From Streptomyces acidiscabies (GTDB taxonomy: Bacteria; Actinomycetota; Actinomycetes; Streptomycetales; Streptomycetaceae), in contig NZ_JAGJBY010000001.1 of assembly GCF_020010905.1 (NCBI RefSeq), forward strand, positions 1,694,001 through 1,758,000: 64,000 nt of DNA, written 5' to 3'. The position numbers were made by a program, and so were the translations under genes. Below are positions 33,534-41,700 of this stretch, one piece after another. The notes beneath the pieces were generated by a model. That model saw only the letters and a program-made list of their open reading frames with translations. It ran no database searches and was not told the DNA's origin. Position 1 is the stretch's first letter. Every line of letters begins with the position of its first letter.

Positions 33534-35935
33534 TGGGTTCACGTGCAAACCGGCGGTCCGTACAGGGGCCGACCGGTTCCTCAGCCCTACCCTCGCACCG
33601 CTCGTCGGGGTCCTCCTCAGGCCGTAGGGGGATGACCCGTCGGAAGCGGGGGACCTCAGGTACTACGGGTACGACGGGCAGTACGAGTACTACGGGTACT
33701 ACGGCTGCCCCGACCACCCCGGCCGGTGCCGACGGACTACCACCGACGGCGTCATACCAGGGACCCCCTCCGATACCCCCGTCGGCTCCACCCCCCGCCC
33801 CGCCCCGCCGCCGCTTCCTCCCCATGCGCCACCTGCTCCCGCTGCTCCTGCTCTGCGCGGTGATGGCGATGCTGATGCTGCGCGGCTACGTGCACAGCGA
33901 GATCCTCGCGGACTACCGGGTACGCCCCGAGGCGGCGGCCGACACGGTGCCGGAGAAGATCCTGGCGGGCGGCCCGGTCGTGGACACCCGGGGCGGTCGG
34001 ACGGCCAGCATGGACATCCCGGACCGGCGGATCGTCCTCACCTTCGACGACGGCCCCGACCCGCGCTGGACGCCCGAGGTCCTGGACGTCCTGAAGGCGC
34101 ACCACGCCCACGCCGTCTTCTTCATCACCGGCACCATGGCGTCCCGCTACCCCGACCTGGTCCGGCGGATGGCCGAGGAGGGCCACGAGATCGGCCTGCA
34201 CACCTTCAACCACCCCGACCTCTCCTACCAGTCCAGGTCCCGCATCGACTGGGAACTCACCCAGAACCAGCTGGCGTTGGCGGGCGCGGCCGGTATCCGC
34301 ACCTCGCTCTTCCGGCCGCCGTACTCCTCCACGGCCGACGCGCTGGACGACAACTCGTGGCCGGTCGTGCGCTACGTGGGGAGCCGGGGCTACCTCACCG
34401 TCCTCACGAGCGTCGACAGCGAGGACTGGCAGAAGCCCGGAGTCGCCAGGATCATCGCCAACTCCACGCCGCGCAAAGGAAAAGGCGGCATCGTCCTGAT
34501 GCACGACTCGGGCGGCGACCGGCACCAGACGGTCCAGGCGCTCGACCGCTACCTGCCTCAACTCCAGGGCCAGGGCTACAGGTTCCAGAACCTCACCGAG
34601 GCCCTGAACGCCCCGAGCGCCCATATCCCGGTCACCGGCGCCGAGTTGTGGAAGGGCAAGGCGTGGACGGCCCTCGTCACCGCCTCCGACAGCCTCACCG
34701 GAGTCCTCGTCGTCGGCCTCGCGGTCATCGGCGTCCTGGTCTTCGCGCGCTTCGGCCTGATGCTGCTGCTCTCCGCCGCGCACACCCGCCGCACCCGGCG
34801 CCGCGGCTTCACCTGGGGCCCGGACGCGCCGGTCACCGAACCCGTGACGGTACTGGTCCCGGCGTACAACGAGGCCAAGTGCATCGAGAACACGGTGCGT
34901 TCACTGATCGGGAGCGAACACCCCATAGAAATCCTGGTGGTCGACGACGGCTCCACCGACGGCACCGCCCGCATCGTCGAGGAACTCGCCCTGCCCGGCG
35001 TACGGGTGGTCCGTCAGCTCAACGCGGGCAAACCCGCCGCGCTCAACCGGGGGCTCGCCAACGCCTCGCACGACATCATCGTGATGATGGACGGCGACAC
35101 GGTCTTCGAGCCGTCCACCGTACGGGAGTTGGTCCAGCCCTTCGCCGATCCGCGGGTCGGAGCCGTCGCCGGGAACGCCAAGGTCGGCAACAAGGACACC
35201 CTTATCGGGGCCTGGCAGCACATCGAGTACGTGATGGGCTTCAACCTGGACCGCCGGATGTACGACGTACTGCGCTGCATGCCCACAATTCCCGGCGCGG
35301 TAGGGGCATTTCGGCGTACCGCGCTGGAGCGGGTCGGCGGGATGAGCGACGACACGCTCGCCGAGGACACCGACATCACCATGGCCATGCACCGCGACGG
35401 CTGGCGGGTCGTCTACGCGGAGAACGCGCGCGCGTGGACCGAGGCGCCCGAGTCGGTGCAGCAGCTCTGGTCGCAGCGGTACCGCTGGTGCTACGGCACG
35501 ATGCAGGCGATCTGGAAGCATCGCCGGGCCGTCGTCGAACGGGGTCCTTCGGGCCGCTTCGGGCGGGTCGGCCTGCCGCTGGTCTCGCTGTTCATGGTCG
35601 TCGCGCCGCTCTTGGCCCCGCTGATCGACCTGTTCCTCGTCTACGGCCTCGTCTTCGGCCCGACCGGCAGGACGATCGCGGCCTGGTTCGGCGTCCTCGC
35701 GGTCCAAGGGGCCTGCGCGGCCTACGCGTTCGCCCTCGACCGCGAACGCCTCACCCCGCTGATCTCCCTGCCGCTCCAGCAGATCCTCTACCGGCAGCTG
35801 ATGTACATCGTCCTGCTCCAGTCCTGGATCACGGCGCTCACGGGCGGCCGGCTGCGCTGGCAGAAACTGCGTCGCAAGGGCCAAGTCGCCGCGCCTCCCG
35901 GGCAGTTGGCGGCGGAGAGCGGAGGCCGGGCATGA
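33533..35935 (+). CDS. matB: bifunctional polysaccharide deacetylase / GT2 glycosyltransferase, MatB-like
   Basis: An 800-residue membrane enzyme. After a low-complexity N-terminus and a span at about 98-116 comes a NodB-type deacetylase domain (about 163-350) with TFDDGPDP (Asp172, Asp173) and the metal-binding HTFNH (His223, His227). A span near 385-410 leads to a processive GT2 domain (about 435-660) with VVDDGSTDG, MDGDT, EDTD and QRYRW, followed by further spans. This combines in one chain the jobs of IcaA/PgaC (polymerising GlcNAc from UDP-GlcNAc) and IcaB/PgaB (partial deacetylation). In Streptomyces MatB makes poly-beta-1,6-GlcNAc that causes pellet formation. It is translationally coupled to matA and to the acyltransferase that follows. 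Confidence 0.88.
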   Translation: MGSRANRRSVQGPTGSSALPSHRSSGSSSGRRGMTRRKRGTSGTTGTTGSTSTTGTTAAPTTPAGADGLPPTASYQGPPPIPPSAPPPAPPRRRFLPMRHLLPLLLLCAVMAMLMLRGYVHSEILADYRVRPEAAADTVPEKILAGGPVVDTRGGRTASMDIPDRRIVLTFDDGPDPRWTPEVLDVLKAHHAHAVFFITGTMASRYPDLVRRMAEEGHEIGLHTFNHPDLSYQSRSRIDWELTQNQLALAGAAGIRTSLFRPPYSSTADALDDNSWPVVRYVGSRGYLTVLTSVDSEDWQKPGVARIIANSTPRKGKGGIVLMHDSGGDRHQTVQALDRYLPQLQGQGYRFQNLTEALNAPSAHIPVTGAELWKGKAWTALVTASDSLTGVLVVGLAVIGVLVFARFGLMLLLSAAHTRRTRRRGFTWGPDAPVTEPVTVLVPAYNEAKCIENTVRSLIGSEHPIEILVVDDGSTDGTARIVEELALPGVRVVRQLNAGKPAALNRGLANASHDIIVMMDGDTVFEPSTVRELVQPFADPRVGAVAGNAKVGNKDTLIGAWQHIEYVMGFNLDRRMYDVLRCMPTIPGAVGAFRRTALERVGGMSDDTLAEDTDITMAMHRDGWRVVYAENARAWTEAPESVQQLWSQRYRWCYGTMQAIWKHRRAVVERGPSGRFGRVGLPLVSLFMVVAPLLAPLIDLFLVYGLVFGPTGRTIAAWFGVLAVQGACAAYAFALDRERLTPLISLPLQQILYRQLMYIVLLQSWITALTGGRLRWQKLRRKGQVAAPPGQLAAESGGRA

Positions 35936-37158
35936 CGAGTACGTCGGACAGGCCCGAACTGGGCGCCCGGGACACCGAGAAGATGCCGGTCGTCGAGCAG
36001 GCACCGGACTCCCCGGCGCCCCGACAAGGCGGCCGGGACCGGTACTTCGACCTCCTGAGGGCCGTCGCCCTCTTCCGCGTCGTCCTCTATCACCTCATGG
36101 GCTGGGCCTGGCTCCCCATCGTCTTTCCCTCCATGGGCGTGATGTTCGCCCTCGCCGGCAACCTGATGTCCCGCTCCCTCGGCAAACGCCCCGGACCCGA
36201 GGTGATCCGGGGCCGCCTGCGCCGGCTGCTCCCGCCCCTGTGGCTCCTGGGAGTGATCGGGGTGACCGGCATGGTCCTCGCGGGCTGGGGTCCCGGCGAG
36301 GAGGGTCACCCGGCCTGGTGGTGGCTGCACCTCGGGTACTGGGTCCTCCCGCTCAGCGACCCCCCGTACGCCGAGGTCTCCCACGGCATCCAGGGCCTCG
36401 TGGCGGACGACTGGCCCACCGCTCTGGGCGTACCCCTCTGGTACATCAGGGCCTACCTCTGGTTCGTCCTCCTCTCCCCGCTCCTGCGCCGGGCCCTGCG
36501 CGCGGCTCCCTGGACCACGATCCTGGCGCCCCTCGTCCTTTCGGCGGGCCTGGAGTTCACCTCGGCGACCACCACGAGCTGGCGCCTCGACTCCACCCTC
36601 ACCGACTTCGCGACCTTCGGCTCCTGCTGGCTCCTGGGTATGGCCCACCACCAGGGCGTCCTCCAGAAGCTCCCCCGCTACACCGTCCCCTCCCTCGCCC
36701 CGGCCGTCGCCGCCGTAGCTCTCTGGTATGCCCTCGCGCACGATCTCCACCAGGACCACGACCTCGACGACATGCCCTTCGCCCAGTCCCTCTGGTCCTT
36801 CGCGACGGTCCTGCTCCTCCTCCACCTGAGCCCGAGCTGGCGGACCTGGCCCCCCGCCCTGCGCCGCTGGGACGGCCTGATCACCCTCCTCAACTCCCGC
36901 GCCGTCACGATCTACCTCTGGCACAACCTCTGCATCGTCATCGCCGAACCCCTCTGGGACCACGCCTGGAACATCCCCTACCTCGAATCCCACGCCGTCT
37001 GGCTCCTCACCTCCCCGTGGCCCGTCCTCCCACTGACCTGGCTCCTCACGGCCCTGTGCGTCCTGACCTTCGGCTGGACGGAGGACCTCGCGGCAGGCCG
37101 CCGCCCAACCCTGTGGCCGAACGGCCGGACGAAGGGTCTCCGGGGGCGGAGACGGTAG
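35932..37158 (+). CDS. acyltransferase family 3 membrane protein
   Basis: A 408-residue integral membrane protein with about ten spans. The acyltransferase_3 signature is at the start of the membrane region (YFDLLRAVALFRVVLYHLMGW, with the conserved Arg and His), preceded by a 35-residue hydrophilic N-terminus. The ATG at 35932 overlaps the matB stop by four bases (ATGA). In poly-GlcNAc systems of staphylococci the related IcaC is thought to O-succinylate the polymer; by position this protein could O-acylate the MatAB product, which is inference. It is the last gene of the mat operon. Confidence 0.83.
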   Translation: MTSTSDRPELGARDTEKMPVVEQAPDSPAPRQGGRDRYFDLLRAVALFRVVLYHLMGWAWLPIVFPSMGVMFALAGNLMSRSLGKRPGPEVIRGRLRRLLPPLWLLGVIGVTGMVLAGWGPGEEGHPAWWWLHLGYWVLPLSDPPYAEVSHGIQGLVADDWPTALGVPLWYIRAYLWFVLLSPLLRRALRAAPWTTILAPLVLSAGLEFTSATTTSWRLDSTLTDFATFGSCWLLGMAHHQGVLQKLPRYTVPSLAPAVAAVALWYALAHDLHQDHDLDDMPFAQSLWSFATVLLLLHLSPSWRTWPPALRRWDGLITLLNSRAVTIYLWHNLCIVIAEPLWDHAWNIPYLESHAVWLLTSPWPVLPLTWLLTALCVLTFGWTEDLAAGRRPTLWPNGRTKGLRGRRR

Positions 37159-37176
37159 TACTAGAGCCGTAACCCG

Positions 37177-37204
37177 CAGGAGGCAGGAGGCAGGAGGCAG
37201 GAGC
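37177..37204 (+). repeat. four tandem copies of a 7-bp repeat
   Basis: CAGGAGG is repeated three times and followed by CAGGAGC in the gap after the acyltransferase gene. Each unit resembles a Shine-Dalgarno sequence but no start codon follows at a useful distance. Confidence 0.7.
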
Positions 37205-37382
37205 GGGCGAGCCGCAGACCGTTTCCCCGGGGGCCGGGCGGGCGTTCGCTTGGGCGGAAACCTGCCCGATCCCGCGCCTCACCCACCCGCACCTCCCGGC
37301 CGGGCGCCACTGCCAGCCCCCGCGCACACCGCCCGGAAACCCGCATTGCGGTTCGCGATGCGCAGGTGTGATGATTCCGGGC

Positions 37383-38057
37383 ATGGCTGAAAGCGGGGGC
37401 GGGGAGACGGCGGGGCAGGCGCGCCCGTCACGGCTGCGCGACTACGTGGACCCGCCGCCCACCGCGCCGGACGTGTTGCCCCCGACCCCCGAATCCCCCT
37501 TGACCGAGCCGGACTTGCCGCCCGCAGCTCCGCAACCACCGCCGCCCGCACCGGTGCTGGGCCCGGCACCCGCACCGGCGTCCCGTGCAGCCTCCGGTCC
37601 CGTGTCCGGTGCCGCATCCGCAACGGAACCGGCCGAGGCAACCGAACTCCCGGCCCCGCAACCGGAGAACGACCCCGAGCCCCCCGACGCCACCCGTCGC
37701 CGGCGTGAATTCGCCGCCGTACTCGGCGAGTTCCGCCGTACCCCCGTCCTCCTGCCCCTCGTCGAGGACGACGCCCCCCTGGTCGCCGACTTCGGCGGCA
37801 TCCGCTGGATCTACGCCTTCTCGCACGAGGAAGCGCTCGCCAGGTTCGCGATCGCGAGGGGTGAGGCGGGGCGTGAATGGCCGTACCGGCGGGTGCTCGG
37901 CGCGCGACTGCTGGACGTCGGGACCGTCGTGGCCGGGGTGCCGTGCGGCGTCGCGCTGGACGTCGGCAGCGAGGGCGGGGGCGTGCTGTTCCCGCCCGTC
38001 GAGGGCATCGTGCCGGACGAGGCGGCCGTGGACACGGACGGGGAGGGACGACGGTGA
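37383..38057 (+). CDS. SseB-domain protein with Pro-rich N-terminus
   Basis: A 224-residue protein. The first 100 residues are Pro/Ala/Glu-rich and probably disordered. The C-terminal part (about 105-215) resembles the SseB N-terminal domain family: REFAAVLGEFRRTPVLLPLVEDD, WIYAFSHEEALARFA and VALDVGSEGGGVLFPP. Such proteins are often encoded beside WXG100-type secretion substrates in actinobacteria; their biochemical role is not settled. The start may be ATG 37383 or the nearby GTG 37368; neither has a strong ribosome site. The stop overlaps the next start by four bases (GTGA), so it belongs with the two following genes. Confidence 0.65.
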   Translation: MAESGGGETAGQARPSRLRDYVDPPPTAPDVLPPTPESPLTEPDLPPAAPQPPPPAPVLGPAPAPASRAASGPVSGAASATEPAEATELPAPQPENDPEPPDATRRRREFAAVLGEFRRTPVLLPLVEDDAPLVADFGGIRWIYAFSHEEALARFAIARGEAGREWPYRRVLGARLLDVGTVVAGVPCGVALDVGSEGGGVLFPPVEGIVPDEAAVDTDGEGRR

Positions 38058-38755
38058 ACACCGATCCGGTGGAGCGCAAGCCGGCCGCGGGTGCGGCGAA
38101 GGACCTGGAGACCGCCGGCATGGCACAGGTCGCCCAGGGCATCACCCAAACCCTGGACGAACTACGGGAGATCGGCATCGACAGCCTCGCGGGCGCGGGC
38201 CGGGGCTTCTCCGAACTCTCCCTGTCCGGCCTGGAGTTGGGCCACGGCGAACTGCGCTCGGAGTTCTCCTCGTTCTGTGAGCGCTGGGACTGGGGCGTGC
38301 GCTCACTGGTGGCCCAGGCGAACGCGTTCGCCGAATCGGTGGGCCTCGCGGCGGGAACACTGCACGAGACGGACCAGTACGTCAGCGGCTCGCTGAAGGT
38401 GCTCGCCAACTCCGCGCTGGGCGGCAGCCCTTACGCCTCCGAGGAGGAGGTGGAGGGCAAGAGCTGGAGCGACATCGCCCGCAGCCAGTACGACACGCTC
38501 AGCAACCCCGACTACAGCGCGGAGTCCGTCGTCAAGGCGACGGAGACCGCGAAGCAGGGCTGGAAGGACGCGGCCCGGGACGTGCTGACGTCCGAGACGC
38601 TGGGCCCGATGGGGCCCCTGGGACCTACCCCTGAAGGACTACGCCGCGCGGCCGGGATGAGTGAGAGCGACTACGAACAGGCGCTGGACCGAACCCTCGG
38701 CCCCTCACCCGAGGAACGGGCCAGGCAGGCTGAGCAGGAAGGGCAGACGGGCTGA
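38054..38755 (+). CDS. WXG100-like secretion-associated protein
   Basis: A 233-residue, mainly helical, soluble protein with no signal peptide. The central part (about 55-130) contains CERWDWGVRSLVAQANAF and a long helix, resembling actinobacterial ESX-type proteins, though a strict W-x-G is not present. The C-terminal part is acidic with Pro-rich turns (LGPMGPLGPTPEGLRR). It starts with GTG 38054 and its stop overlaps the ATG of the RHS toxin by one base (TGATG), so it is made together with the toxin. It may be a partner or chaperone for toxin export by a type VII-like system (inference). Confidence 0.6.
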   Translation: MNTDPVERKPAAGAAKDLETAGMAQVAQGITQTLDELREIGIDSLAGAGRGFSELSLSGLELGHGELRSEFSSFCERWDWGVRSLVAQANAFAESVGLAAGTLHETDQYVSGSLKVLANSALGGSPYASEEEVEGKSWSDIARSQYDTLSNPDYSAESVVKATETAKQGWKDAARDVLTSETLGPMGPLGPTPEGLRRAAGMSESDYEQALDRTLGPSPEERARQAEQEGQTG

Positions 38756-41700
38756 TGGGGCTCGACGACCTGGTCAACTCCGGCCTGGGCAAGCTCGAAG
38801 AGGGCTGGAACGCGGGCAAGAAGATGCTCGGCGAGGGTATCGACAAGGGCAGCGAACTCGTCGGCGACGGCCTGGAGAAGATCGGCGCGGGCGGCCTCGC
38901 CGACAAGGTCGAGGACCTCGGCGACAGCATCGCCTCCGACCTGGGAGCTACGCCGGGCGAGCAGGACCTCGGCTCCACCGACCAGGCGAACGAACTGGTC
39001 CACGGCAACCCGAAGGCCATCACCGCCTCGGCGAAACACCTGCGGGACTTCCAGAAAGCCTTCGACACGGTCGCCTCGGGGCTGAAGAAGGTGGACTCCG
39101 CCTCCTGGACGGGCGAGGCGGCCGACACCTTCCGCGAGAAGTTCGTACGCCACCCCGAGCGCTGGCTGAACGCCGCTGCCGCCTGCGAGCAGGCCGCCGT
39201 AGCCCTGGAGAGTTACGCCGGAACGGTGACCTGGGCGCAGGGTCAGGCCAAGGAGGCCATCGACCTCTACGCGCAGGGCAGGAAGACGTCCGAGCAGGCG
39301 CGTGAGTCGTACAACAAGAAGGCCGACGCCTACAACGCGAAGCTCGCCGCCGACCAGGACCCCGGCCCGCGCCCAGCCCCCTTCACCGACCCCGGCACAC
39401 CCCTGATCGCCCGCGCCCGCGAGGTCCTCGCCGAGGCCCGGCGCCAGCGCAACTCCGCGGGTACGACGGCCGCGAGCAGCGTACGGGCCGCCCTGGCCCA
39501 CGCCCCCGCGGAGCCGCCGCCCCTGGCCCGCCTCAAGGCCGACGTCGCCGACGGCATGCTCGCCGCCAACACGGAACTCCTCCATGTCGCCGGCGGCGTG
39601 GTCAAGGGCACCGGTGGCCTCGTCAACTTCGCCCGCGGCCTCAACCCCACGGACCCCTACAACCTCACCCATCCGGCGGAATACCTCCAGAACGCCAGCC
39701 TCACCCTCTCCGGCCTGGTCTCGGCCGGCGCCCAACCCGGCCGCACCCTCAACGCGATGTGGGACGGCTTCAAGAAGGACCCCTCCGAGGGGACGGGCCG
39801 TTTCATCCTCGATCTGGTCGGTTCCAAGGGGCTGGGTGAGGTCAAGGGGGTCGTGCGGGTAGCACGGGAGGGGGCGGAGACGGCCGCCGAACGGGCGGCG
39901 GTGCGCAGTGGGACGAAGGAAGCGGGCGAGGCTTCCGCACGGGACACCGTTTCGGACGGCCCCAACAGATCGGCCCGCGAGGGAGAGAGCGTCGAGAGCA
40001 AGGGGTCGGACCCCATCGACTTCGCCAGCGGCAAGATGTATCTGCCGCAGACGGACGTCACCCTCCCCGGCCCCCTACCCGTAGTACTCAAGAGGCGCGT
40101 GGAGTCCGGCTACCACCTCGGCCGCTGGTTCGGCCCCTCCTGGTCCTCGACCTTCGACCAGCGCCTGGAGATCGATGCCGAGGGCGTCGTCTTCGTCACC
40201 GAGGACGGCCTGCTCCTCGCCTACCCCCATCCCGCGCCAGGCGTCCCCACCCTCCCCAGCCACGGCCCCCGCCTGACCCTGGACCGTGAGGACGGCGGCT
40301 ACACCGTCACCGACCCGCTCACCGGCCGCGTCCGGCACTTCGGCGACCGGGGAGGCGACCTCGCGGTCCTGGAACAGATCGACGACCGCAACGGCAACTG
40401 GATCACTCTCCAGTACGACGCTGAAGGCACCCCCTTGGGAGTGACCTCCAGCTCCGGCCACGACGTCCGCGTCACCACCACCGAGGGCCGCATCACCGCT
40501 CTCCGCCTGGCCCTCACGGGTGAGGTACTCAAGAGCTACAGCTACACGGACGGCAACCTCACCGGCGTCGTCAACTCCTCAGGGCTACCCCTGCGCTTCA
40601 CGTACGACGAAGCGGGCCGCGTCACCTCCTGGACCGACACCAACGACCGCGGCTACGCCTACGAGTACGACGACCAGGACCGCTGCATCGCCGAGACCGG
40701 CGAGGCGGGCCACATGGCCCTGCGGGTCACGTACGACGACACCGACCCCGAGACCGGCCTCCGCGTCACCACCACGACGACCGGCGAGGGCCACACCCGC
40801 CGCTTCCTCATCAACGACATCTTCCAAGTCGTGGCGGACATCGACCCGTTGGGCGCCGTCACCCGCTACCGGCGCGACCGCTACAACCGCCTGCTCTCCC
40901 ACACGGACCCCCTGGGACATGTCACGTCGTTCACCTACGACGAGCAGGGCAACCCGACCTCGGTCGTGCGCCCCGACGGCCGCGAGACCAGAGCCGAGTA
41001 CGACGCACCAGGCCTCCCGGTGAAGCTGGTGAGCCCGGACGGCTCGGTACTCCGCCAGACGTACGACTCCCGAGGCAACCGCACCTCACTCACCACCCCC
41101 AACGGCCGTACCACCCACTTCACTTACGACGAGGCCGGCCACCTCACCACCGTCACCGACCCCCACGGTCACACGACGACGATCGTCCCCGACCGCGCGG
41201 GCCTCCCCCTCCGTGTCACCGACCCCCTGGGCGCGACCACCCACTACACCCGCGACCCCCACGGCCGCCCCACCACGATCACCGACCCCACCGGCGCGGC
41301 CACCCACCTGGAGTGGACGACCGAGGGCCACCTCTCCCGGCGTACGGCGGCGGACGGCACGAGCGAGTCGTGGACGTACGACGGCGAGGGCAACTGCACT
41401 GCCCACACAGACCAGTTGGGCGGCGTCTCCCGCTTCGAGTACACCCACTTCGACCTCCTCACCGCCCGCACCGGCCCCGACGGCGTCCGCTACGAGTTCG
41501 ACCACGACACGGAACTCCGCCTCACGAAGGTCACCAACCCCCAAGGCCTGACCTGGAGTTACGCCTACGACGCGGCAGGCAACCTGACGACGGAGACGGA
41601 CTTCGACGACCGCGTCCTCACGTACACGTACGACCCCGCCGGCCGCCTGACCTCCCGCACCAACACCCTCGGCACGACCGTCACCTTCGAACGCAACCCC

